A DNA stretch of 5,766 nt from Burkholderiales bacterium (GTDB taxonomy: Bacteria > Pseudomonadota > Gammaproteobacteria > Burkholderiales > Burkholderiaceae_C), in the NCBI GenBank assembly GCA_947462175.1, contig CANHOE010000185.1, positions 1 to 5,766 of the forward strand, written 5' to 3'. The notes under the pieces were generated by a model that saw only the letters and a program-made list of their open reading frames with translations, did no database searches and was not told where the DNA came from. The translations under genes were made by a program, and so were the position numbers. Shown here piece after piece: positions 1-5,766 of the stretch (its first letter is position 1; every line of letters starts with the position of its first letter).

Positions 1-346
1 GCACGCGCAGCACGTCCAGCAAGGATTTGACTGCCAGCGCCATACCAGGCAGTGAAGCCTGCCAGGCACTTGCCATGCCGGTGAATGCGTGGCCAGGCAG
101 ATCGACCAGCAGCAGATCGAAATGTGGCCTGAGCCACGGCAACATCGGGTACCAAGAGTGCGCTGATGCGCCGGTGCCGTGCAGCAGCAGCGCGAGCGGC
201 GCCGCTACCGCAGCGGAGTGCGTCGGCGAGGGCTCTCTCGTGAACCGCTGCAGATGCCAGCGCAAGCCTCCGGCCTCGACGAACTGGCTGGCCTCGCGGT
301 ACGGCCAGTCGAGACCATCACGAGCCCAATCCAGCCGCGCTGCCAT
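1..346 (-). CDS. bchO: BchO, alpha/beta hydrolase-fold magnesium chelatase accessory protein (5' part only)
   Basis: Partial gene whose 3' end lies beyond the left edge; 115 residues are visible from the ATG at 346-344. The N-terminus (LDWARDGLDWPYREAS, residues 5-20) has the usual BchO opening. It is followed by the hydrolase-fold strand and oxyanion motif LLLHGTG (53-59), then VDLPGHAFT (81-89) and SLPGMALAV (98-106). The nucleophile elbow and the rest of the catalytic residues would fall outside the window, so it cannot be said whether this copy keeps a catalytic triad. BchO is established only as a conserved neighbour of bchD; its biochemical role is unsettled and it is usually annotated as a chelatase accessory protein. 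The start lies 12 bases after the bchD stop with no good Shine-Dalgarno sequence, which suggests translation coupled to bchD. The identification rests on the motifs plus the bchI-bchD-bchO order. Confidence 0.93.
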   Translation of the reverse strand, partial: MAARLDWARDGLDWPYREASQFVEAGGLRWHLQRFTREPSPTHSAAVAAPLALLLHGTGASAHSWYPMLPWLRPHFDLLLVDLPGHAFTGMASAWQASLPGMALAVKSLLDVLRV

Positions 347-358
347 CGATCGCGCCGT

Positions 359-2356
359 TTATCGGGTGACCGCCGGCGCGGCCGACACCGATTTCGTCGC
401 CAGTGCAACCGCTTGCGACAAGGCCGTGGCGCCGGCATAGGGCAGCGGCAGGTAGCTGGCACCCATTTCCTGCGCAAGCTGCCGGGCCGCGGGCTGCGGC
501 TGTGGAGAAGTATCGATCAGCAGCGCGCGCAGACTGGCTGCTCGGAACTGCCGCGCCGCCAGTTGCACATCATCGCCGGCGCGTGCACGGCCTGGGCTGC
601 CGTCGCGCGCAATGTTGCCGCGCCCATCGGTGAGCAGCACCACGATCGGGGTTTCGCCGCGCCGAGCGATCGATGCGGCAAGTGCCGCTGCCGCATCGAT
701 GCCCGATGCCAAGGGGGTGCCACCTCCACCGGGCAGACCGGCAAGACTGCGCTTGGCGCGCACCAGCGAGCGCGTGGGCGGCAGCAGCAGCTCGACGCCC
801 TTGCCACGAAACGCCAGTACCGCGACCTGATCGCGGCGGACATAGCAATCGGCCAGCAGCAGTTCGACCGCGCCTTTCGCTTCGGCCAGCCGGTTCAGCG
901 CTGAAGAGCCGGATGCATCCACGACGAACAGCGTGGTGGTGGCACTGCGCTGCTTGTAGCGAGTGACGTGAAAGTCGTCACGGCGCACCTGGACGCGGGC
1001 ACGCGGCGGTAGCGCAGCGCTTGATGGTGCAGTGCGACTGCCAACGTTGGTGACTCGCTTCCGTTCGATTTCCGCGTGGCGGATCTTCTGCCAGGGCGCA
1101 GCGGCCCGCAGTGTCTCGATGACGTTCAAGCGCGCACCGGCACGCGGCTCACCGCGTCGCGCACCGCTCGGGCGTCCACGCTTCTGGCCCTGTTGCACCG
1201 CACCGGCCCGACCCGAGGCTTGCGCGGTGGCGCGGCGGTCCTGCCCCGACATCAAGGCGGCAAGTAGACCTGCCGGGATCGCCGCCTGAGCGGCATCGAG
1301 CACCCGGTCTTCGAGATCGCCAACCGGTGGTGGCTCGGGGGTCTCCTCGTCCTTCGATGACTCTTCGTCATCTCGCGGCGGAGGCTCTGTCTGCTCCTCA
1401 GGTGATGGATCGGGTGTTTCTTCAGGTGGCGGCGGCTCGGGCGGCTCGTCTTCGTTTGGCGGCGGCTCGGCTGGCGGTGCCGGAACCTGGGTGGCACGCG
1501 GCGCCAACACCAGTGCAGCGGCCAGCCTGGCATCGTCATCGCTGATCAGCAGTCGCCCGTCGAGTGCAGCCGATGCCCTGGCCACGCGCAGTGCCAACAG
1601 CGGTGCGCGCAGAGATGCCACGCCGAGAGCGAGGGCCGTCGAAACCAGCGCCTTCACGATCTCCTCGGATGCCTCAATTTGCGGCAGCAAGTCGCGCGCT
1701 GAAGCCACGTCGGCAGCCGACCAGACTGGCGTAGCAGCGAGGTCTTGATCTAAGGCATTCTGGTCATCAGCAGCAGGCCCGGCGTCATCGATCAGCGGAT
1801 GCAGATCGATCGAAAACGCAAGCCGGTCGAGCAAGGCGGGCGCCACCCGTTCATCGTCTGCCAGGCCTTCATCGAGCGCGATCACACCGAAGCGCGTGGC
1901 ATGGCGCATGGCGAGGCCGTCGCGCGCCAGTGCGACCTCCTGGGTGTCGAGTACCGCTGCCAGACGTGCCGCCGTGGCCGCTGACAGTCGCTCAGCCATC
2001 GCCAGCAGCACGATGCCGCCATCGGCCATTGTCAGCACGCCTTGTTGTGCGATGGGCCGGCCCGCCTGCAGCGTCGCAGCAAGGTCGAGTCCGCCCAGCA
2101 GCCGCTCATCGTTGATGTGCAGCGGCACTCGGCGCAGCGGTGTGCCGTGCGGAAGCAGGCCGCTGAGGCACTGCAGCCAGCCCTCTCGCGCTGGGCCGGG
2201 CAGTGCGCGGATCACGACGCCGCCTGTACCGACTGGATCAACAGCGAACAGCGAGGCCGCGTGCAACGCAGCAATCGAGAGTGACGGCTGGGCGCAGCGC
2301 CAGCGTTGCTCCGACGCTGTGAATGGCACGCCGGCGTCGGGCATTGCCCGGGTCAT
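359..2356 (-). CDS. bchD: Magnesium chelatase subunit D (BchD)
   Basis: This 665-residue protein is the AAA+/vWA subunit of magnesium chelatase, which with BchI and BchH inserts Mg2+ into protoporphyrin IX, the first committed step toward bacteriochlorophyll. Residues about 25-285 form an AAA+-like half with a degenerate nucleotide site: where BchI has GDRGTGKS, this protein has DPVGTGG (40-46) with no P-loop lysine, while ALLDRLAF (174-181) keeps the arginine-finger region. Residues about 291-345 are a linker almost entirely of Pro, Glu and Asp, followed by a basic stretch (about 373-435). The vWA domain follows (about 472-655) with a complete MIDAS: DASGS (480-484), the GGGTPL threonine (T547) and TDGRG (D577). 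The length is slightly above that of typical proteobacterial BchD, as I recall them. The ATG overlaps the bchI stop in an ATGA, so coupled translation is likely; a weak GGGG lies just upstream. Confidence 0.97.
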   Translation of the reverse strand: MTRAMPDAGVPFTASEQRWRCAQPSLSIAALHAASLFAVDPVGTGGVVIRALPGPAREGWLQCLSGLLPHGTPLRRVPLHINDERLLGGLDLAATLQAGRPIAQQGVLTMADGGIVLLAMAERLSAATAARLAAVLDTQEVALARDGLAMRHATRFGVIALDEGLADDERVAPALLDRLAFSIDLHPLIDDAGPAADDQNALDQDLAATPVWSAADVASARDLLPQIEASEEIVKALVSTALALGVASLRAPLLALRVARASAALDGRLLISDDDARLAAALVLAPRATQVPAPPAEPPPNEDEPPEPPPPEETPDPSPEEQTEPPPRDDEESSKDEETPEPPPVGDLEDRVLDAAQAAIPAGLLAALMSGQDRRATAQASGRAGAVQQGQKRGRPSGARRGEPRAGARLNVIETLRAAAPWQKIRHAEIERKRVTNVGSRTAPSSAALPPRARVQVRRDDFHVTRYKQRSATTTLFVVDASGSSALNRLAEAKGAVELLLADCYVRRDQVAVLAFRGKGVELLLPPTRSLVRAKRSLAGLPGGGGTPLASGIDAAAALAASIARRGETPIVVLLTDGRGNIARDGSPGRARAGDDVQLAARQFRAASLRALLIDTSPQPQPAARQLAQEMGASYLPLPYAGATALSQAVALATKSVSAAPAVTR
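1258..1486 (-). other. Acidic proline-rich linker of BchD and its GC-rich repeat tract
   Basis: This part of bchD encodes roughly residues 291-366. It starts with a run built from Pro-Pro-Pro/Glu/Asp blocks (291-345) and then enters a short helical segment (DLEDRVLDAAQAA, 347-359). On the plus strand the DNA carries the 13-base string GGCGGCGGCTCGG twice, at 1428-1440 and 1458-1470. The two copies are exactly 30 bases apart and therefore in frame. BchD/ChlD proteins are known to join the AAA+ half to the vWA domain by such an acidic Pro-rich linker, thought to space and orient the two. The repeats probably allow the linker to vary in length between relatives; that is inference. Confidence 0.75.
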
Positions 2357-3381
2357 GCCCCGAACAGTTCTGCCACTGCGCGATCGACGCGCACCGTCGA
2401 ACCGGCGTCATCCAGCGGATTGCGGCGCAGACGGTGGCGCAGAGCCGGAGGTGCGACGCGCTTGAGGTGCTCGTCGGTCACCGCAGCAGCACCCTGCAAG
2501 GCGGCCAGCGCACGAGCAGCGCGGATCAGAGTGAGTTCGCCGCGCAGGCCGTCGGTACCGAGGGCCATGCACAACTGCGCTGCGCGCTCCAGGGCGGCAT
2601 CCGGCACGGCCACCTCGGAGATGTGCGACTTGCCCTTGACGATGCTGCGGCGCACGCGCTCGTCTTCTTTTTTCCACTTCTCGGTGAACCCGGCTGGGTC
2701 GCGTTCGAACTGGTCACGGCGGCGCACGACTTCGATGCGTGATGGCAGATCGGTCGGTGTCTTCACTTCGACCGACAAGCCGAAGCGGTCCAGCAACTGC
2801 GGGCGCAGCTCGCCCTCTTCCGGGTTGCCGCTGCCGACCAGCACGAATCGCGCAGGATGGCGCACGCTCAGACCTTCGCGCTCGACAACGTTCTCGCCGG
2901 AGGCCGCCACGTCGATCAGCAGATCGACCAGATGGTCTTCCAGCAGGTTGACCTCGTCGATATAGAGAAAACCGCGGTTCGCGCGCGCAAGCAGGCCAGG
3001 CTCATAAGCTTTGACGCCTTGCGATAGCGCACGTTCGAGGTCAAGCGCGCCAACCACGCGATCCTCGGTCGCCCCGAGCGGGAGGTCGACCACGGGCACG
3101 GGGATCAAATGCGACTTGACCGCGGTGCCCGCCAGCTTCAAAGCCTTGCAATCTTCGCAGGCCGAGCCACTTGCCTCAGGATCGCAATGGTAGCGGCAGC
3201 CAATGACTGCGCGCATCTTTGGAAGCATCGCCGCCAGCGCTCGCACTGCAGTCGATTTGCCGGTGCCGCGGTCACCGAAGACCAGCACGCCGCCGACACT
3301 GGGATCGACCGCGGCGATCAGGATGGCGAGCTTCATTTCGTCTTGGCCGACGATGGCGGAGAACGGGAACTGCACGGACAT
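2353..3381 (-). CDS. bchI: Magnesium chelatase ATPase subunit I (BchI)
   Basis: This 342-residue AAA+ ATPase forms the ring motor of magnesium chelatase with BchD and powers Mg2+ insertion by BchH. All key elements are visible: FPFSAIVGQDEMK at the N-terminus (5-17), Walker A GDRGTGKS (36-43), VVDLPLGATEDRVVGALD (97-114), Walker B FLYIDE (138-143), sensor-1 region LVGSGNPEEG (181-190, N186), arginine finger LLDRF (R199), and sensor 2 in GLRGEL (R280). The C-terminus HRLRRNPLD (316-324) is also typical of the family. The first ATG is used; the FPFSAIVGQ block begins only four residues later, so there is no long N-terminal extension as in Rhodobacter. No strong Shine-Dalgarno sequence precedes it. 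An unusual four-cysteine set (C62, C66, C75, C78) sits between Walker A and the VVDLPLG block. The stop codon overlaps the bchD start. Confidence 0.98.
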   Translation of the reverse strand: MSVQFPFSAIVGQDEMKLAILIAAVDPSVGGVLVFGDRGTGKSTAVRALAAMLPKMRAVIGCRYHCDPEASGSACEDCKALKLAGTAVKSHLIPVPVVDLPLGATEDRVVGALDLERALSQGVKAYEPGLLARANRGFLYIDEVNLLEDHLVDLLIDVAASGENVVEREGLSVRHPARFVLVGSGNPEEGELRPQLLDRFGLSVEVKTPTDLPSRIEVVRRRDQFERDPAGFTEKWKKEDERVRRSIVKGKSHISEVAVPDAALERAAQLCMALGTDGLRGELTLIRAARALAALQGAAAVTDEHLKRVAPPALRHRLRRNPLDDAGSTVRVDRAVAELFGA

Positions 3382-3481
3382 GGTCAGAGGGCCGCAAGAA
3401 GAAGCAGCGCAAGATATCGAAAAGACGAAAAAAGCACGTTATCACACGGCCTGCTGCCAGGCGATTCGGATCGGTACTGGA
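3382..3481 (-). other. Leader between the DUF3422 gene and bchI: short hairpin and AT-rich block
   Basis: This 100-base spacer would be the 5' leader of bchI. On the minus strand it first shows a small perfect hairpin, GCCTG-GCAG-CAGGC (3462-3449). A six-T run follows 15 bases later (3433-3428), and then a T-rich block with GATATC (3418-3413). Its AT content is clearly above the surrounding coding DNA. The gap between hairpin and T-run is too long for a textbook intrinsic terminator, and no convincing -35/-10 pair was found. No exact PpsR/CrtJ palindrome (TGT-N12-ACA) is present. It may hold a promoter of a non-sigma70 type, an mRNA processing site, or nothing. Confidence 0.35.
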
Positions 3482-4792
3482 TCAGAGCTGGCGAGCCTGT
3501 ACCTGATCGCTATCCTCCCGCGCGATGCGACGCTTGGCGCGGCGCAGCGTCGACAGCACCACCAACGCGATCACCGGGATCGCGAGACCGACCGCCAGAT
3601 CGACATTGATCGGCAGCCCGCCGGACTCGAGCCCTCTGGCCACATAGCCAGCAACCCCGGCGACGTAGTAAACAATCGCTGCGACCGACAGGCCCTCGAC
3701 CGTCTGCTGCAGACGCAGCTGCAGCTTGGCGCGACGGTCCATCGATGCGAGCAAGGCCTGGTTCTGACGCTCGCGTGTGATGTCGACCCGAGTGGACAGC
3801 AAGGCGCTGGTCTGCGCCACGCGCTCCGACAAATCATGCAACCGTTGCGACACCGTGTTGCAGGTGGCCACCGCGGGCGTGAAGCGGCGTGACATGAACT
3901 CCTCGATCGTCTGAACACCGGGCAATCGGCGTTCGCGCAATTCACCGATGCGGGAGGTGACGAGCTCAAAATAGGCGCGGCAGGCGCCGAAACGGAACTG
4001 GCTGGACGCGAGCGCACTCTCGACCTCGGCGGCAAGCCGTGTCAGCTGCTGCAACAGCGACTCATCGTCGCTGCGCTGATCCTGGGAGATGCGTTCGGTC
4101 AATGCCGCGAGGGCACCTTCGATTTCTACGATGCGCGGCAGCTGTTGCCGTGCAGTCGGCAGCGCCAGCAAGGCCAGCATGCGGTAGGTCTCGATCTCGA
4201 ACAGGCGCTGGACGACTCGCCCCGCCTGACGAGGCGTCAGCGCTGCATCGAACACCACGAAGCGAACGAAGCCGTCGGCATGCACACGGAAGTCGGTGTA
4301 GGCGATGGCGGCGCCGTCGCCGACGGTCGAGCCGACGACGATGTTGCCGTTGAACTGATCGGCCAGCAACTCCGCGTTGGGCAGACCCTGGGGTGCCGGG
4401 ATCAACTCGGCATGCGCAGCGACCAGCGTCGCGCCAGGTACCGCCGCCAGCCAGCCCTCTGGAAGGCGCGATGCGGCAGCCTCCTGGAAAGGCAACGGGC
4501 TGCGGCCGCCGATGAAGACTGCATAGGTGGAGAACTCGCCGTGGCGCTCCCAGGTGAAACTCATCGCGCCCAGCGTCGCACTGAACTGCGATGTGCCATC
4601 CGGCGGGCCATTCACACCATGGTGCACGCACAGCGTCGTGATGTGTGCCAATTCGCGCTCACGCGCATCGAAATCGACCATTACGGCCAGGTACGACGCG
4701 CGCGATGGTGTGTCCAGCGGCTGCGGCGGCCGGGCATGCACTTCATTCGACAGCGCGAGGCGCCCGGGTTGATCGGGAGGAAGCAATGACAT
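3482..4792 (-). CDS. DUF3422 family membrane-anchored protein
   Basis: This 436-residue protein is recognised as DUF3422 by its N-terminal signature LSNEVHARPP, by ERHGEFSTY, by FRFGACRAYFELV in the middle, and by the conserved block running from LLSTRVDITRERQNQ to LQQTVEGLSVAAIVYY. The family has no established biochemical function. The protein is largely soluble, with a helical, probably coiled-coil central part. It ends in two hydrophobic segments (GLSVAAIVYYVAGVAGYVA and VDLAVGLAIPVIALVVLSTL, about residues 367-383 and 397-415), then a basic tail (RRAKRRIARE). This fits an inner-membrane tail hairpin with the N-terminal domain in the cytoplasm (inference). The ATG at 4792 is chosen: GAGAG lies upstream and the conserved region begins soon after. 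An in-frame TTG at 4825 would add 11 residues but has no ribosome-binding site. It is co-oriented with bchI, 100 bases upstream. Confidence 0.9.
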   Translation of the reverse strand: MSLLPPDQPGRLALSNEVHARPPQPLDTPSRASYLAVMVDFDARERELAHITTLCVHHGVNGPPDGTSQFSATLGAMSFTWERHGEFSTYAVFIGGRSPLPFQEAAASRLPEGWLAAVPGATLVAAHAELIPAPQGLPNAELLADQFNGNIVVGSTVGDGAAIAYTDFRVHADGFVRFVVFDAALTPRQAGRVVQRLFEIETYRMLALLALPTARQQLPRIVEIEGALAALTERISQDQRSDDESLLQQLTRLAAEVESALASSQFRFGACRAYFELVTSRIGELRERRLPGVQTIEEFMSRRFTPAVATCNTVSQRLHDLSERVAQTSALLSTRVDITRERQNQALLASMDRRAKLQLRLQQTVEGLSVAAIVYYVAGVAGYVARGLESGGLPINVDLAVGLAIPVIALVVLSTLRRAKRRIAREDSDQVQARQL

Positions 4793-4974
4793 CTGCGGCT
4801 CTCGATTCGTTGCGACTCGCAACAACAGGGCTGCAGTATGCCGCGACCCGTGGTCGATGCGGCGGCGCCACGCGTTGTGTCGATCAACGCTTGCAGTTTC
4901 CGGCGAGCCAGCGAGTTGAGTCCCTTGACGAACTTGTCGGGCAGTTCACGAACACCAGCCGCGGCAGCGGCCAT
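4681..4974 (-). CDS. Doubtful 97-residue reading frame or gene remnant upstream of the DUF3422 gene
   Basis: An open frame starts at the ATG at 4974-4972 and ends in TAA at 4683-4681, overlapping the first 112 bases of the DUF3422 gene in another frame. Its first part (MAAAAAGVRELPDKFVKGLN, then SLARRKLQALIDTTR, residues 1-35) reads like a real amphipathic helical sequence with reasonable codon use. From about residue 50 it turns Cys/Arg/Ser-rich and looks like an out-of-frame shadow. No Shine-Dalgarno sequence precedes the ATG and I recognise no family. It could be a short real protein, a decayed 3' end of a former gene, or chance. Confidence 0.2.
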   Translation of the reverse strand: MAAAAAGVRELPDKFVKGLNSLARRKLQALIDTTRGAAASTTGRGILQPCCCESQRIESRRCHCFLPINPGASRCRMKCMPGRRSRWTHHRARRTWP

Positions 4975-5059
4975 CGTGTGGGCTTCGCGTGGCCGATGTG
5001 CTGACACCACTGGTTCCCGACGTTTCTGACACACCCTCCGCTGATCGACAATCGAGCGC
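4793..5059. other. Divergent intergenic region between the DUF3422 gene and the TIGR03643 gene
   Basis: These 267 bases separate the leftward chelatase block from the rightward pair, so they should hold promoters for both directions. By eye no well-spaced -35/-10 pair stands out on either strand. A 5-base perfect inverted repeat with a 3-base loop, CGACC-CGT-GGTCG, lies at 4844-4856. CTGACAC occurs twice (5001-5007 and 5026-5032), 25 bases apart. Scanning each TGT for an ACA twelve bases on found no exact PpsR/CrtJ site. The doubtful minus-strand frame at 4974-4681 covers much of this stretch. Confidence 0.4.
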
Positions 5060-5284
5060 ATGGCCAAACCTGTTCCTCGTCTGACGCCAGATGACATCCA
5101 GCGCATCATCGCGACCGCCTGGGACGACAGACCACCGTTTGACGCGGTGTTGCGCAGTCATGGGCTGTCGCACGGGCAGGTGGTTGCCTTGCTGAAGCGG
5201 GAGTTGACGCCGAATGCCTACAAGGTCTGGACAGCACGTACGAAGTCCGCGAGCGGTTCGCCTGCACGCACTGCGAAGCGATGA
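5060..5284 (+). CDS. TIGR03643/DUF2805 family small protein
   Basis: This 74-residue protein matches the TIGR03643 (DUF2805) pattern: an opening helix (DDIQRIIATAWDDRPPFDAV, 11-30), then GLSHGQVVALLKREL (35-49) and PNAYKVWTAR (51-60), with a short basic tail. The spacing, the AW(E/D)DR-PF core and the RE(L/M)-P-(S/A)(F/Y)-W ending are family hallmarks. The middle (FDAV...GLSHGQVVALL) resembles a helix-turn-helix, but no function is established and DNA binding is only inference. The usual C-terminal GRKTKH-type basic ending is replaced by TKSASGSPARTAKR. The ATG at 5060 has only a weak GAG upstream. It is followed after 18 bases by the next gene on the same strand, so the two are probably co-transcribed. 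Confidence 0.87.
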   Translation: MAKPVPRLTPDDIQRIIATAWDDRPPFDAVLRSHGLSHGQVVALLKRELTPNAYKVWTARTKSASGSPARTAKR

Positions 5285-5285
5285 C

Positions 5286-5300
5286 GGGGAGCGGGCCCGC
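5286..5300 (+). promoter_or_regulatory. Ribosome-binding site and palindrome before the 5303 gene
   Basis: GGGGAG at 5286-5291 is the best Shine-Dalgarno-like string on the right side of the window and supports the ATG at 5303 over the out-of-frame ATG at 5281, which overlaps the preceding stop codon. It runs directly into the self-complementary GCGGGCCCGC (5291-5300). The spacing of 11 bases to the ATG is slightly long. Confidence 0.5.
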
Positions 5301-5302
5301 TG

Positions 5303-5766
5303 ATGGCTGCGCCACCGTTGACCCACCACGAGATCCTCGTACTGGTCGCACCGTTCACCGCGCGCAGTCGGCACGTGGATCTGGCCGCGAGCGACCGGCT
5401 CGAACGGCGTCTGGTGTTCAAGTCAATCAGCCATTCCGGCGAAGGCGAAAGCCTCCCCGATCTGAGCGAAACTCTGGTGCTCGAAACCGGATCGGTCAAG
5501 GCCTTCAGGCTCACCCGCCATCTGGTGCTCCCATGCGGCCTGGAAGCGACGCTGTACTCCGAAGGCGCTCACCCCGGCGAGCTGCTGGCACAGATCGAGG
5601 CCGTCCCCTTGCGCCGGCAATTGCACTCGCAACAGGGATTCGTGATCGCTGAAAATCATCGGCTTGACGCGTCTGAGCGGCCAGGCAGCAGTGCACAAGC
5701 GACGACGGCATCGATGATCCTGACGCACGCCGTCGCAAAGGTCGGCGCATTCACGATCTCGATGAA
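5303..5766 (+). CDS. Unrecognised conserved-looking protein (3' end beyond the window)
   Basis: An open frame of 154 codons starts at the ATG at 5303 and runs off the right edge without a stop. A Shine-Dalgarno-like GGGGAG lies at 5286-5291, 11 bases upstream; between it and the ATG is the 10-base palindrome GCGGGCCCGC (5291-5300). The frame has clean high-GC codon use. It reads as a plausible folded protein: a helical start (LTHHEILVLVAPFT, 6-19), a striking HVDLAASDRLERRLVFKSI (24-42), then alternating strands (SETLVLE, KAFRLTRHLVL, EATLYSEG) and a helix (GELLAQIEAVPLRRQ, 92-106). No signal peptide or membrane segment is seen in the visible part. I do not recognise the family and assign no function. 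It follows the TIGR03643 gene by 18 bases. Confidence 0.75.
   Translation, partial: MAAPPLTHHEILVLVAPFTARSRHVDLAASDRLERRLVFKSISHSGEGESLPDLSETLVLETGSVKAFRLTRHLVLPCGLEATLYSEGAHPGELLAQIEAVPLRRQLHSQQGFVIAENHRLDASERPGSSAQATTASMILTHAVAKVGAFTISM

Noticed and set aside
27..904. Long plus-strand open frames across bchO and the 3' end of bchD (27-440 and 179-904)
   Set aside because: They are Arg/Ala/Ser/Gln-rich shadows with no family signature, lying opposite bchO and bchD, whose domain motifs are unmistakable.
1896..2965. Plus-strand frames of 189 and 219 codons opposite bchD and bchI
   Set aside because: High-GC antisense shadows; the minus strand carries complete family motifs over the same bases.
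3411..3439. Possible sigma70 promoter in the bchI leader using TATCTT as -10
   Set aside because: The hexamer 17 bases upstream reads ACGTGC, which is not a usable -35.
3203..3892. Plus-strand 229-codon frame across the bchI start, leader and DUF3422 3' end
   Set aside because: It spans two real genes on the other strand and their spacer, and its translation has no recognisable signature.
4793..4825. Longer DUF3422 start at TTG 4825
   Set aside because: No Shine-Dalgarno sequence precedes it and the extra 11 residues resemble no part of the family; the ATG at 4792 has GAGAG upstream.
4878..4895. Near match to a PpsR/CrtJ site, TGT-N12-GCA
   Set aside because: One base off the required TGT-N12-ACA and lacking the flanking symmetry; such near matches are common by chance.
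5281..5652. Plus-strand frame starting at an ATG that overlaps the TIGR03643 stop in an ATGA
   Set aside because: The overlap is tempting, but the product is Arg/Pro/Ser-rich low-complexity sequence, while the frame starting at 5303 has a Shine-Dalgarno-like site and protein-like composition.
5423..5750. Minus-strand frames near the right edge (5423-5728 and 5511-5750)
   Set aside because: They lie opposite the better-supported 5303 frame, have no ribosome-binding site worth noting, and look like antisense shadows.

Overview
The window is a piece of a bacteriochlorophyll biosynthesis cluster. GC content is high (by eye a little over 60%). A complete bchI, a complete bchD and the 5' part of bchO lie in the order known from purple and aerobic anoxygenic phototrophic Proteobacteria. 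I infer a phototrophic proteobacterium, plausibly beta or gamma because of the DUF3422 and TIGR03643/DUF2805 neighbours. The sequence alone does not fix the genus.

Layout. Positions 1-4792 are read on the minus strand, so transcription runs from right to left: a DUF3422 membrane protein gene (4792-3482), a 100-base gap, bchI (3381-2353), bchD (2356-359, sharing an ATGA overlap with bchI), a 12-base gap, then bchO (346 to beyond position 1). Positions 5060-5766 are read on the plus strand: a small TIGR03643/DUF2805 protein (5060-5284), then an unrecognised protein (5303 onward) that runs off the right edge. The divergent region 4793-5059 has no confident gene; it holds one doubtful minus-strand reading frame and no clear promoter or PpsR/CrtJ site.

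How the genes work together. BchI is the AAA+ ATPase motor of magnesium chelatase. BchD is its partner, with a degenerate AAA+ half, an acidic proline-rich linker and a vWA/MIDAS domain. Together they drive Mg2+ insertion into protoporphyrin IX by the porphyrin-binding subunit BchH, which is not in this window. BchO is an alpha/beta hydrolase-fold protein regularly encoded next to bchD and usually annotated as a magnesium chelatase accessory protein. DUF3422 has no established function; its position just upstream of bchI suggests, but does not prove, co-expression.

Novelty. I do not see a wholly new system here. The points most worth following are the DUF3422 gene directly upstream of bchI, a four-cysteine cluster inserted in BchI after Walker A, and the unrecognised partial protein at the right edge. 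No tRNA, rRNA, CRISPR array, insertion sequence or attachment site was seen.
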